From: Acorus gramineus | Taxonomy: Eukaryota > Streptophyta > Magnoliopsida > Acorales > Acoraceae | Length of the DNA: 64,000 nucleotides | Assembly: GCA_030737835.1 (NCBI GenBank) | Contig: JAUJYN010000030.1 | Span: 1,980,424 to 2,044,423, forward strand | Reading direction: 5' to 3' | Part shown: positions 36,134 through 48,689 of the stretch, piece after piece | Layout of the letters: each line of letters begins with the position of its first letter | How positions within the stretch are numbered: the stretch's first letter is position 1 | The notes under the pieces: generated by a model | Seen by the model: the letters and a program-made list of their open reading frames with translations, nothing else | Told to the model about the DNA's origin: nothing | Database searches by the model: none | Program-made: the position numbers and the translations under genes

Positions 36134-37571
36134 AGTCTCAGTATTTCCTTATTTGTGGATCTGGATTAGGGCTTTTCTATTTGTATTTATTTACTTATTT
36201 TGGGTGGTAACTTTTTTCATTTAATAGCCATGATTAATAAGTAAATGAATAGCATTTTTCTTGTAAAAATGACCATATGAAGAACACGTGAGCAGCCACC
36301 GTTTGGAAGTCAGAATCATTTTTTTTCAATATTATTTGATTTGAGAAAGTACATAATATATAAGACACATATTTGAAGAATATGATGTCGGATAAATTTG
36401 AACTATTTACAAAGAGTTCCAAATTTTTTTATTTTAATGGTAATTTGTTTGAGAAAAATCAATGTAATAGTGTCGGTGCAACAAATTTTGGAGGTGTGGG
36501 AGAGCGGATCATTGATGATTGATTTGAAGGTCATAGCTCACAACAAATTTCTCAGATCGTTGGATGAGACATTGGAGAGCAAGAGGTGATTGCCTGAACC
36601 AAAGAAGAAGAAAATAACCTTGACACTTGTGTAGTGTTTGTCACAAGCTCTTCAACAATCAAGCTAGATATCTCACTTATCTTGTAGAAAAAAGAAAGAT
36701 TCACTAGAAAATGATATCTAAGAAAAATGAGTCTCTTATCTCAATTTTGGGGTGAATTGCAATCGTACTCCTGTGACGTTTTCTCCTAGAGTCCCTTATG
36801 CATCTTTCTCGGGTCCCCTCTCAAAGGAAAAGAGTATACTCCATTAAGATGATTAAGTTTGACCGCAATATCTATATGAAGGACTACCAGAAAGGAGCAT
36901 CCTCCTGGAGTGAATTTCGTAGTGTCCTAGGATGTGTTGCTTTTATAGAAAAAAAAGTCAATTTTCTAGAGTACACAGTTTATATCATGTCCTATAAGAG
37001 AACACAGAGGAAAGCAAGGACTTTTGGACAAAAAAAACTGCACATCTCGGAATGACATTACTCTTTCATTATTGCATGTCTCCTTTATGATTCTCAAGTC
37101 CCTTTCAGAGGAGCAACTACACTCATCTTTCATGGACCATAATTTGTCATGTAAGCTAACACGTGGATCAATCTGGGGCTTTCATCACTAAAAGGGGGAG
37201 TTACTATACTCCATTATATCTTACCGAAGTAATTAATGAGACACATGCCTATTATGTTGGAATTGGTGGTAAAATTCTTTCCCCCGCTCTTCCTAATCAT
37301 TGAATGAGGGAGAGAGAATATCAATAGTGGGATACGATGCGTTTGTTCCTTATTTGATTTTTTTTTATTTGACAATAGAAAGGCTCATGGAATGGGCATA
37401 TATTAAATAACAAAAAGTTGCTGAACCCATATAGAAAACGGGTTTAGACCTGTGATTTATGTATAAAAACAAAGTATGATGTACAAGTTGATGTAAACCT
37501 TGGATTTGATCATGTTGGAGGCCATCCGTGAAAACTTCACTTTGTGTACGACGAGCATACCGAGCCAGTAA
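36134..37571. other. Low-copy intergenic DNA between the MITE and the copia element
   Basis: There are short open frames only (for example 36798-37055), with no recognised domain. AGTAA at 37567-37571 is the left target duplication of the copia element. Confidence 0.5.
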
Positions 37572-38096
37572 TGTTAGACTAAATTTATAGGATCGGAGAC
37601 TTACGGATTGACATATTTAATCTGAATGACTGGAGGTCGATCACGATCTGTCTTTAACTCTTCTTGCTTCTGTCTTTTACTTCTCTACAAAGAAAAATGA
37701 AAGGGGATAAAAGAATATTTGACTTCCTCTCTTTAGCTTCTCTGGACTTGGGATATCTAATGGGATCCAATCCCATTTATATAGTAAGAGGGGGGCCAAA
37801 TCGTCAAATCTCAGTAATGAGATCTTTATGGAATCACACCTATTATGGATTCCTCCCACTTAATCCTGGGATGTGGGTAGTTACTGTAACAGAAATGGAA
37901 TCATAATCACATCCAGTACTTCTCAACCGTGTGATGTGTGAGCCACTTTAAGTGAGAGATTAGGATGAATAGAAAATGTGTCCCACTCCGTAACAAATAG
38001 TCAAAGTAATCTCAATCACAATAACTACTTTTCAAAATAGTGGGATACAATCATTATCTTTAATTGACTCATCCATATCTCCAACATTCTCCCACT
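37572..38096 (-). mobile_element. 3' LTR of the copia element
   Basis: It starts TGTTAGACTAAATT and ends ATATCTCCAACA, 525 bp. It is paired with 58997-59266 by shared start, end and middle blocks (GGAGGTCGATCACGATCTGT and CCACTTTAAGTGAGAGATTA). The next bases, TTCTCCCACTTGGCCC, are the complement of a polypurine tract, which marks this as the 3' LTR of a minus-strand element. Confidence 0.92.
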
Positions 38097-38651
38097 TGGC
38101 CCATATAACACACGTCATCTTTTAAAAAATATTTTATAAAAATATATATATAATAATAAACTTGATGTACTGAATTGATCAAATTTGAAAAACAATAATG
38201 CGCACGCTTTGAAAAACAATTTCAATGATTCTGTATCTTTAACTCAATTCAAGGGAATCAATTACAAGAACTATGATGGTTCTATTGCATTATAGTAGAG
38301 TAGTCTCTTCCATAATTACAATATCATTTTATCCTTTAAATCAAGTATCTTTATTTAGACAAAACCTTATGTCTATTAAATGAAAAGGCTATAACCAAAT
38401 GCCTTTTACATGGCCCTCTTTATTGTCCACATGGACATTTACTTGATTAACACAATGTGTTAAAAGGCAAAATGAATGTTATTCATAAATAAACCAAAGT
38501 ACAACCATAAAATGTTGAAAATTACACCAAGCTCCAATCCGAAATGAGACCAATATGTTCTACATGTTCCTTATACAATGTAGATGCTAGCCCTTGAGTC
38601 ATAGGGTCTGTAAGCATCCTGTCGGTGCTAATATGATCAATCGATATGTAG
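38097..38651 (-). pseudogene. Copia polypurine tract and 3' end of pol
   Basis: The polypurine tract (GGGCCAAGTGGGAGAA on the minus strand, 38112-38097) has the usual copia form. Beyond it lies the end of the RNase H region, which continues at 49762 after element Z. It is a fossil. Confidence 0.7.
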
Positions 38652-41328
38652 CTGTCACGCCCTAGGGCGGCCGTCCCCGAGACGTGGCAAGTATATATAA
38701 TATCAGCAGTCTATACAGGAGATCAATAAAATACTCTAAACAACATCGAAATGATAACACAGACAATAAGGTGGCCGACATAATATATACAAATAGCGGA
38801 AGCTCAAACGACTGAGTCTGTAATTAAAAGACATATTACAACCCGATACATAATTCAAAGACATATTCAAAGACATATACAATGACATCCAAATACAAGT
38901 ATGTGCCCAAGCACGGAAATACAATACATACAATCAAGAAGGGGATGCTGATGGCCTCTCACTCGCAGAACATGACGCTGCTCCACTACTGCTGATGTGC
39001 CTCAGGGAGCTCCTCCTTCAGATCCGACTCAGATATCACTGGAGAAAAATATATGTGAGGGGTGAGCCACACGCTCAGTGAATAGCACAACCCATGCATC
39101 ACAATTCATATCAACCTTAAATAATTTCCAGTCCCTAAAACGGGAGCAACCACACATTCTAATGGGTCGTTTCATCGCCAACCCACCTCCCCCCTCACCC
39201 TCACCCTTTTCGGGGGGTGACATGGGCCTCTTGGGGCATACTAGACCGCTCTCCACCCCTGGTCCACCCGGTAGCCTCTCCCACCCTCGTAGCCTCCACC
39301 TGGTATACTCCCACTATCAGTACAGTCCGACGCATCGGAGGTACCTACGGATGGGAGCCCTCTGTCAGGCCAGCCAACGCCGGGGAGTTCCTACATCGGA
39401 TCCAACCAGTAAGGAGAAGACAGCCTACTCACACGGATATGATCCTCTTGGATCCGTCGACACCGATTGCAACTCTACTAATGTCATGAATTCTCAAGAA
39501 TTCCTCCAGGGCGCATAACTAAGATGCGGGGAGACATATATTATAACAACAAGGTTATAATATTCTCTAAGGCATGCTCACATTTTGATTTAATTAGATT
39601 AAACTAGATGGGAACATGCATAGTTCGGGGCTTTTCAATTAAGGGACAAGGTGACTAAACATGCATAGGCCGCTATACATGATATAAGGGTGCGTATCCC
39701 TAGCATACAAAGTCTAAGGTGGCATGGATATATCATATTAATCATGCATGCATAGCTTTACATTTATTACATGTTAATATACAATTATGGTGCCCCAGGG
39801 GAGGGCAATGCACGCCTACGTGCATCGAACACCTCCCTACTGGGTTGGATTGTCCCACTCACCGAATCCCGGGTCGTCGCGTGACCGTCCATCAAGATCT
39901 GCAAGACAGGGGCATTCAATATGGTGAGTAAACTACACAAATACATAAGAAATTTACTAGAAATACCCAATACTTGGACAAGCATGCATACGGACCCGCA
40001 CGCATGCGAGCACGCGCGTATGCACGCGAGTCCGAGTGCCCCGACACCCTCCCGAACCCACGGGCAGCCATACGCACGGCCACCCGCACGCGCACGCATG
40101 AAGGCGCACGCACGCACGCGCCCCTGCACCCCGGGCGCACTGTCGCGCCCTTGCCCGCACGCCCAGACGCGCTGCTGCGCCCCTGCATGCGTGCCCAAAC
40201 ACGCTGCCGCGTGTGCGCGCACGCCCGCGCGCACCACGCTTCCAGCCCTGGCGTACCCGCGCGCACTGCGCCCCCGCGCAGCACTCCGCGCGCACCCCCG
40301 CGCAGCACTCCACGCGCACGCCCGCGCGTCTGCGTGTACGCGTGGGCGCCAGCCAGCGCGCCCGTCTGCGCGCCCAAGCGCCTGCCTGCGCGTGCAGACT
40401 CGCGCGCACGGGCACGGATGACCCCGCACGCGCGCCCGAGCCCCTTCCACCCCTCCTCAGCCCTCCCACACCCCCTAACAACCATGCAGAGCATGCACAA
40501 CCAATCACATACCCTTAACAAGCATCTAAACAAGCATAGGGAGGAGAAAAGCTTATCCAAAGAGAGGAGAGGAAAGGGAGGGAACTCGGGTGCCCTTTGC
40601 GCACCAAAACGCCACCACCAAGACCACCACCACCAAGACCACTTCTCAGCCCAAGAATGGCTGAAAACAGGGGTTATGAGAAGCCATGAGAGGAGGTAAA
40701 CAAGGGGGAAAACTAAACAAAGACCATGGAGAGGTAGATCAAGCCCTTACCAATCTTTTCCCCTTCTAGGGTTTTCTTGTTCTTTGCCTTCTACTACCTC
40801 TAATGGTGGAAAAAGAGAGAAGAGGAAGAGATGGAGCTTTGTGTGTGAGAGAGAGATGAAGAGAAGAGAAGGGAAGGGAGAAGGGGACGCTCACTTAGGC
40901 TCACACACACACACACACTCACACACTTAGGGTATTTAGGGTTTTTGTTGAGGTTTGACCTTGAGTCAACCTAACCACACAAACAAACAAAATGATTTGA
41001 CCAAGTCAATGGTCAAACTTGACTTGGTCAAAGTCATCTTTGACTTGGTCAAGTCTCCCCATGACTTTTCGCTTGGTCAAAACCCGGATACGATTCGAAA
41101 CTGTCAAATTCTGAAACGTTACCGGAATTCGATGAAATTTTCGGGACTGGCTTGAAATGGCACCAGGACACATAATGTGCAGTTAGATTTCCAATAGGAG
41201 TTCTCAAGCTCAGGATGATAGCTAAAAGTCTAAAATTTTAGCGGTTCTGATCGAAAAAAGAAAAAGTTAAAAAACTGCCAGAAATGTCCAAAGGTGCCCG
41301 GAAGGCTAAAAGTGACACATATATAACA
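38652..41328 (-). mobile_element. 3' LTR of element Z
   Basis: It starts TGTCACGCCCTAGGG and ends CACATATATAACA, 2.7 kb. It has a CpG-rich block at about 40000-40440 and an acceptor-like TTGCAG/ATCTT near 39898 on the minus strand. The W-box array is at 40949-41093. The frames over 39785-40699 on both strands are low-complexity products of the CpG block. Confidence 0.92.
40949..41093 (-). promoter_or_regulatory. Array of ten W-box cores in the U3 region of element Z
   Basis: Ten TTGAC(C/T) sites, counting both strands, lie within about 140 bp (for example TTGACC at 40957, TTGACTTGGTC near 41020 and TTGACTTGGTCAAG near 41041). W-boxes are the established targets of WRKY factors in defence and stress. 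The array lies upstream of the expected transcription start in the LTR. Equivalent arrays are at about 13040-13150, 45590-45700, 49385-49515 and 63010-63115. Confidence 0.65.
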
Positions 41329-41343
41329 TTCTTCCCCCCTTAG
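41329..41343 (-). other. Polypurine tract of element Z
   Basis: The minus strand reads CTAAGGGGGGAAGAA directly before the 3' LTR (TGTTATATATGTGTCAC). It is the expected plus-strand primer of reverse transcription. The same tract is seen at 15027 and 18753. Confidence 0.85.
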
Positions 41344-41376
41344 GAAATTTTGTCCTCAAAATAAATACAAAAACAT

Positions 41377-42926
41377 CTAGGAAGGGAAAAGATGCGGATA
41401 TGCGCCACGCATGGCGTCCTCGCGCTCCCAAGTGGCCTCGGCACCAGAACGGTGCTGCCATCGCACCTTAACCAGCTGGATGGTCTTGGTGCGGAGCCTC
41501 TTCTCGCGTCGGTCCAGGATCTCGATCGGCTGCTCCACGAATGACAAGTCCAACTCGAAGACGAGCGGCTCGAACGGAATAACGTGAGCAGGATCGTGGA
41601 CGTAACGCCTCAGCTGCGAGACATGGAAGACGTCATGGGCCTGAGCCAACTGTGGGGGTAGGGCTATGCGATAGGCCACCTCTCCAATCCCCTCGAGGAC
41701 GAGGAACGGCCCAATGAAACGCGGACTCAGCTTGCCCCGCACACCGAAACGGAAGATGCCCTTCGTCGGGGACACCTTCAGGAAAACATGGTCACCAACC
41801 TCGAAGGCGAGCTCACGGCGACGACGATCGGCGTAGCTCTTCTGACGGCTCTGAGCGACTCGGATACGCTCGCGAATCGTCTTGACCATCTCTGAGGTCT
41901 GGTGGATGATCTCTGGTCCCTCCAACTGGCGCTCTCCGACCTCGTCCCAACACAAGGGGGACCTGCAGCTACGGCCATAGAGCGCTTCGTATGGTGCCAT
42001 CCGGATACTCGAGTGGTAGCTGTTGTTGTAGGCAAACTCCACCAACGGAAGATGCCTCTCTCAACTGCCCCCAAATCGAGAACGCAAGCTCGCAGCATGT
42101 CCTCCAGGGTCTGAATCGTCCTCTCCGACTGGCCGTCCGTCTGCGGATGAAACGCTGTACTGAAGTGGAGGTTCGTACCAAGGGCGTGCTGAAGGCTACG
42201 CCAGAACCTCGAAGTAAATCTCGCGTCTCTATCAGAAATGATGCTGACGGGAGTGCCATGGAGACGAACAATCTCGGAGACAAACAACTGCGCCAGGGTG
42301 TCCAGAGAATCGGTGAGTCGGATGGGGAGGAAATGAGCGGACTTAGTCATTCGGTCGACGATTACCCAGATGGCATCGCGACCCGAACGTGACCTCGGCA
42401 AGCCCGAAACGAAGTCCATGGTGATCTGCTCCCACTTCCACTGAGGAATCTCAATGGATTGCAGCTTCCCCGCAGGACGCTGATGCTCCGACTTCACCTG
42501 CTGGCATACCAAGCAACGGGCAACGAAACGGCCAATATCCACCTTCATCCCGCGCCACCAGTAGCCACGACGAAGGCCCTTGTACATCTTCGTGCCACCA
42601 GGATGCACTGTGTACCTCGAACGATGGGCCTCGTCCAAGATCTTCTGCTTCAGCTCTGCGTCGTCAGGAATGCATACTCGACCTCTGAACCGCAGGATCC
42701 CGTCCTCGCGAATCTGGTAGTCCGAACGCTCCCGGGCGACGCCTTCAGAGAGGACTAGAAAGTGAGGATCCTGCCCCTGAGCCGTGCAGATCTCGTCGAG
42801 AAGAACGGGCTGCACCACTAGCCTGGCCAAAAAGCCACCCGCAGGTGTCTCTCGAACGCTGATCCAGCAAGTGGCCTCCTCCAGAAGCCTCCAACGACGT
42901 ACAGCCAAGTGGGCGGCCATGCCCAA
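41377..42926 (-). pseudogene. Integrase and chromodomain-like tail of element Z
   Basis: The minus-strand frame 41778-42926 has the zinc-binding residues H101, H108, C138 and C141. Its catalytic core shows D171, D232 (SDRDARF) and E268 (TDGQSERT), which gives D-X60-D-X35-E. The overlapping frame 41377-42045 holds the C-terminal part: the GPF module (KLSPRFIGPF) and a chromodomain-like end with VKVRWQHRSG, EATWEREDAM and YPHLF. This end groups the element with the chromoviruses, Tekay/Del-like given the large LTRs. It belongs to a broken element. Confidence 0.87.
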
Positions 42927-43039
42927 GGGCTGCCTGCTGAGAGCATCACGACATTCGCCTTACCCGGATGGTAAGCGATGTCACAATCATAGTCCTTCAG
43001 GAACTTGACCCAACGTCTCTGACGCATGTTGAGCTCCGG

Positions 43040-44740
43040 CTAGGACTGCAAATAAGTCAAGCTCTTGTGATCAGTGAAGAGCTCGAACTCCTCGCCATAG
43101 AGGTAGTGCCTCCACATCTTCAGCGCAAAGATGATCGCTGCTAACTCTAAGTCGTGGGTGGGGTAATTCTGCTCATGGGGCTTCAACTGACGCGACGCGT
43201 AAGCCACAACCTTACCGTACTGCATCAGGACGCAACCCACACCCAACCACGATGCATCGGAGTAGACTGCGAATCCACCACTCCCAGACGGAATGGTAAG
43301 AACTGGCGCTGAGGTGAGCCTTCGCTTCAACTCCAGGAAGCTCTCCTCGCAAGCTGGGGACCACTCGAACCGGACATCCTTCCGAGTGAGGCGGGTCAGA
43401 GGAACAGCTATCTTCGAGAAACCCTCGACAAACCTCCGATAATAACCCGCCAAGCCCAGGAAGCTCCGAATCTCTGTGGGGTTCGACGGTCGACGCCAAT
43501 TCGACACGGCGAGCGTCTTGTCCGGGTCCACAGATATGCCCTCGCCGGAAATCACGTGGCCCAGAAAGGCCATACGCTCCAACCAAAACTCGCACTTACT
43601 GAACTTGGTGAACAACTGATGTCGGGCCAAAGTCTCCAAGACAGTGCGGAGATGGTCAGCGTGCTCCTCAAGACTCCTCGAGTACACCAGAATATCATCG
43701 ATGAAGACTACTACGAAGGAGTCGAGGAAGGGCCAAAACACCCGGTTCATCAGATCCATGAAGGCTGCCGGCGCATTCGTCAACCCAAACGGTAGTACTC
43801 GGAACTCGTAGTGCCCATAATGGGTACGAAAGGCCGTCTTCAGAATATCTGACTCTCGGATCTTCAGCTGATAGTAGCCCGAACGGAGATCGATCTTAGA
43901 AAAGACACGCGCTCCCTGGAGCTGGTCAAACAGATCGTCAATCCGTGGCAAGGGGTACTTGTTCTTCACGGTCCGCTTGTTCAGCTGCCGGTAATCAATA
44001 CAAAGACGCAGCGAACCGTCCTTCTTCCGGACGAACAAAACAGGGGCTCCCCACGGAGAAACACTCGGACGTGCGAAGCCCTTCTCAAGCAACTCCTCCA
44101 ACTGCTCCTTGAGCACCTTCAGCTCTGCTGGGACCATCCGGTACGGAGCTCTCGAAATCGACTCGGTCCCCGGAATTAGATTAATCTCAAACTCGATCGC
44201 GCGATCCGACGGTAATCCCAGAAGATCATCGGGGAAAACCTCTGGATATTTTACCACGATCAGAGTCTGACTGATATCTGCCCGCAGTGGTGCGTCCTCC
44301 TCAGCAATATACACCAGAAAGCCCTCACATCCTCCCTGAAGGAGTCTCCACGCCTGGATAGATGACACGAACCCCAAAGGGGCTATGTCACGATCGCCCA
44401 GAAACTGAAAAGATCTCCAACCTGGAAGGTGGAAAGACACCGACTTCGCAAAACAGTCGATGCTGGCGTGACTAGCTGAGAGCCAATCCATTCCCAGGAT
44501 GGCATCGAAGTCCGTCATGGCGAGCTCTACCAACTCCACTGGAAACTCATGCTCCGCAATCACCACGGTACACCCTCGGTAAACTGAACGGAGGAGAATA
44601 CGGTCTCCGACGGGCAATGATATCTCCAGCATAACATCAAGAGGGGCGGACGCCACGCCCGTCCGTCTCACAAAAAAGGGAGACACGAACGAGTGCGTGG
44701 CTCCGGAATCAAATAACACATATGCAGGGAGCTGGGAGAT
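43040..44740 (-). pseudogene. Protease, reverse transcriptase and RNase H of element Z
   Basis: The minus-strand frame 43040-44857 (605 codons) begins in the end of gag. It continues with aspartic protease (FDSGATHSF at codons 49-57, ILGMDWL near 120). RT follows, from about codon 246 ([35 protein letters not shown]) with the catalytic FIDDILVYS at 385-393. RNase H then runs from about 505 ([14 protein letters not shown]) to [11 protein letters not shown] at the end. It is a long open stretch, the best-preserved pol in the window, but part of a broken element. Confidence 0.92.
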
Positions 44741-45336
44741 CAAAACAATACCTCGAACCACGCTACCCGAAGCCTGCGCCTCCTCGGCTGAAAGCGCTGC
44801 AACTCGACCCTGAACAAACTGCGGCTGAGGAGCAGGGGCACGCCTCGCAGGCTGCATTGGCTGCCTCCTCTAGTCAACTCGGCCACCCTGTGGCTGCTGC
44901 TGCTGACGCTGAGGCTGCTGCTGCTGGCGTGGCTGCTGCTGCTGGTACGGCTGCTGCTGTAGCTGCTGCTGCGGAGGCAGCACACGGGGTCGGCCAGCAT
45001 CGGGGCAATTATATAAAATATGCCCGACGCGCTGACAATGGAAACAGCGCCGCTTCTCCGGTTGCCTGGCCTGGACTGGTACTGCCGCAATGGGTGCTGG
45101 ACCTCGCACTGGCACCACATCGACTGGAGTAGCGGCAGCCGCTGATTGATCAAAGCGGGGCCGCTTCTTCTTGCGCTGTCCTTGGTCCTGGCTCCTGGGG
45201 GGTCTCTGGTCTGTAGAAGGGGTCGGAACCCCCAAAGGGACCCCAAGGTCTCGCTCGACTGTCTTCGCCCAAGACACCAAGTCCGAGTACCTCGTGAACG
45301 CCTGAGAGGTAACATGCACCCAGATGGTGCTAATGA
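44741..45336 (-). pseudogene. C-terminal side of gag of element Z
   Basis: The minus-strand frame 44870-45319 carries RAKTVERD-like text (AKTVERDLGVPLG), the basic KKKRPRFDQSAAA and a zinc knuckle CFHCQRVGHILYNC, then a Gln-rich tail. The N-terminal part is replaced at 45337 by a family LTR in the opposite direction. Confidence 0.85.
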
Positions 45337-48281
45337 TGTTATATATGTGTCACTTTTAGCCTTCTGGTAACCATTAGGACATTTTGGCAGTTTTTTAGTT
45401 TTTTTTTGTTTTTCGATCGGAACCGCTAAAATTTTGGACTGTTAGCTATCGTCTTGAGTTTGAGGACTCCGATTGAAAATCTAACTGCACATTATGTGTC
45501 CTGGTGCCATTTCAAGCCACTCACAAAAATTTCATCAAATTCCGGTAACGTTTCAGAATTTCATAGTTCGGAATCGTATCCAGGTTTTGACCAAGCGAGA
45601 AGTCATTGGGAGACTTGACTTGGTCAAATGTGGGCCCATGACTTGGTCAACTCCTTTGTTTTCTAGTGTGGATGGGTTGACCCAAGTCAAAGTGCACTTA
45701 AACCTCACTAATCCTAGCCTAAACCTAATTAGGGCTAATCTAAGTGTGGGTGTGAGAGTGTTTGGTGGGTGTGTGAGTATAAAGAAATCCCACGACAACA
45801 ATAAGACCACTATTCATCATCTTCTCCAAAATTCCTCTCTCTCTCCCTCTCTTTAATCCCCCCATATGACCTAGTTCTAGTGGTGGAAATCAAAAACCCT
45901 AAGAAGAGAAAGGATAGGTAAGAACCCGATCTACCTTCCGGTGATCTCGGATTCGAATTCCCACATGTGTGACCTTCTCATACCCTCTTTTCTCCTCTGT
46001 TTCAGCCCCTCTTTGGCTGAGTTGGAGATCTCGGTGGTGGTAGTCGTGGAGGCGGTGTTTCGATGCGTGAAGAGCACTCGATCTTCCTCCCCTTCCATTC
46101 CTCTCCTTGGGTGAGTTTCTTTTCCTTCCTTTCTTGTTTAGATGCTTGATTAGGAGGTGTTTTTGGGTATGTATGGCTTTCATGGTGGTTTGGGTGGCTG
46201 TTGGTGGCGGTTGGTGGCTGTTGGTGACCATTGGTGGCCGTCGGGGAGGTGGTAGGGTTGTCTCGGGTAGGCTGGCAGCGCAGGCAGGCGGGCTGGCAGG
46301 CAGGGCGGGCAGAGCAGGCTGGCAGGGCACGCGGGTGCTGCGCAGGGGGCGCAGTACGCGGGTGGTGTGCGGGTGCTGCGCACTGGGCGCCGTGCTAGGG
46401 CATGCGCGAGGAGCGCTGCGCAGAGGCGCAGTGCGTGCTGTGCACGCGGGGCCGCGTGCAGGTGCTGCGCGTAGGGCGCTGTGTGGGGGCGTGCCCGCGG
46501 AGCGTTGCGCAGAGGCGCAGTGCGTGCTGTGCGCGCGCTGTGAGGCGAGCTGGTGGTGTGCGCGGGGTGCTGTGCTGGGGCGCAGGGCGTACGGGTGTGC
46601 GCGCGAGTTGCTGCGCTGGGGCGCAGTTAGCGCGCGGTGCACCCGGGGGGCTCGGCAGCATGTTCGGGCATGCGGGCAGGGGCTCGGCAGTGCGTCTGGG
46701 CACGCGGGCTGGGGCGTGGCTGTGCGCCTGGGTCGGGTGGCCGTGCGTACGGCTGCCCGGGGGTTCGGGTGAGTCGGGGTGCTCGGACTCGCGTGTGTAC
46801 GGGCCGTATGTACGCTTGTCCGAGTGTTGGGTATTTTAGTGTATTTTTGTATATATTTGTGTATTTTACTCACCGAGTTGATTACCCTGTCTTGCAGATC
46901 TTGACGGACGGTCGCGCGACGACCTGGTTATTGGTGAGTGGGACAATCCAACCCAGTAGGGAGGCGCTATATGCACTTGGGCGTATACCGTCCTCCCCTG
47001 GGGCACCATAGTTTAATATTAACTTGTAATCCATGCAAGCATGATTAGTATGTAGTATGCATGCCACCCTAGACCTTGTATGTTAGGGACTTGCACCCTT
47101 AGGATATGTGTAAGAGCCATGCATCCTGTCACCATGTTTTCATGCTAGGAAAGCCTCGACCTATGCATGTTCCCATTTAGTTTAATTTATTTAAATCAAA
47201 TGCGAGCATATGACTATTAGCATGCCTTAGGGAATATTATAAGGGGCCTTGCGAGGTCAACATTGAGACCCGGGCTAGGGTACTCCGTGTTCCTTGTTTG
47301 GTTGTTGGGATGTCCTATATCGGGACCTCATGGTGCCCTCCCAAGGTTTCTTTTCCCAATAATATTATAATATATGTTTCCCCGCATCTTAGTTATGCGC
47401 CCTGGAGGAATTCTGAAGAATTCATGACATTAGAGTTGTTGAGATGTGTTGCCGACGGATCCGAGTGGATCGTATGCGTATGGATAGGCTGTTTCTGTTC
47501 CCTTCGTTGGATCCGTATAGAGACTGCCCCAGCGTTAGAAAGGCCGTCCCATCAGAGGGCTCCCATCAGTAGGTACCTCCTGATTTGGATTCGGACTGTG
47601 CTGAAGTGTGGGAGTAGGCCAAGCGGCCTACGGAGTGGAGGAGAGACTATCGGTGGACCAAGGGTGATTAACAGCCTAGTCAGTCCCAATATCCTATGTC
47701 ACCTATTGAGGGGTGAGGGTGAGGGTGTGGTGGGTCGGCGATGTAGCGACTCACTGGATTGTGTAGTTCCTGCCACTTTGAGGTTTGATTGATTATTTGT
47801 GGTTAATATAAATTGTGATGCATGGGTTGTGCTATTCACTGAGCGTGTGGCTCACCCCTCGCATATATATTTTTCTCCAGTTATCACTGAGTCGGACTTG
47901 AAGGACGAGCTTCCCAAGAGACCTCACCAGTAGCGGAGCAGCGCCACGTCCCGCGAGTGTTAGAGGCCATCAGCATCCTTTCTTTTGATTGTATGTATAT
48001 ATTTCCGTGCTTGGGCACCTGTTTGTATTATACTTGGGCGTATTTGTGTATATTGGCTCTCATAGGACAGTTGATTATGTATCGAGTCTGTGATATGTTT
48101 TTGAATTACAGATTCAGTCTTTTAGCTTCCGCTATTTGTGTATATATCATGTCAGCCCTGCTTTTGTCTGTGTTGTCATTTTTAGCTGTTGTTTAGAGTA
48201 TGTTATTGACCTCCTGTTTAGACTGTTGATATCATATATACACTTGCCGCGCCCCGGGGACGGCCGCCATGGGGCGTGACA
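45337..48281 (+). mobile_element. 5' LTR of the nested plus-strand copy
   Basis: It starts TGTTATATATGTGTCAC and ends GGGGCGTGACA, 2.9 kb. W-box cores lie at about 45590-45700 and TATA box TATAAAG at about 45779. A donor-like CCTTGG/GTGAGT has its GT at 46111. The CpG block is at about 46260-46760 and the acceptor-like TTGCAG/ATCTT has its AG at 46896-46897. A G-run motif, GGGTGAGGGTGAGGG, lies near 47715. From the acceptor rightward it is very similar to the solo LTR at 4723-7744, while the first few hundred bases differ. Confidence 0.92.
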
Positions 48282-48287
48282 AAAAGT

Positions 48288-48300
48288 TGGTATCAGAGCC
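48288..48300 (+). other. Primer binding site of the nested plus-strand copy (initiator tRNA-Met)
   Basis: TGGTATCAGAGCC lies six bases after the LTR end at 48281, complementary to the 3' end of plant initiator tRNA-Met. Confidence 0.94.
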
Positions 48301-48402
48301 TGGTCCTGTCAGAGCCAATTGTCTTCTTTTTCGTAGAGATGAGTCCTAGGATTTCTATATGAGTATTCTGATCCTAGTGTCTGGTTTTCTTAGGTTGCTG
48401 AT

Positions 48403-48684
48403 ATGCCTCATCGCAGAGGACGGCGCAGACGTGGTCCCTCTCGACCTTTGGAGGTTTCTGGACCTACCAGAGGCGAGGAAGCTACTAGAGAGTCCACGGC
48501 TATGAGGCCAGGATCAGCGCAGGAGCCTCCTGCATGGGAGCGCGCGTTCGCGCAGATAGCGGATTTGGTGGAGACTCAGACCAGGGCACTGGAGGCCCAG
48601 ACTAGAGTATTGAATGAGCAGGCACGAGAGATTCAGGAGCTGAGGGCGGCCCGTGACGCAGTTCCAGTCCGAATCAGGAGCTGA
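48403..48684 (+). pseudogene. N-terminal gag of the nested plus-strand copy
   Basis: It begins MPHRRGRRRRGPSRPLEVSG and continues with AWERAFAQIADLVETQTR and a coiled-coil-like EQAREIQELRA, the same Gag N-terminus as in X and Y. The rest of gag and all of pol are absent, because the sequence passes into an LTR of opposite orientation. Confidence 0.85.
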
Positions 48685-48689
48685 GCGCG

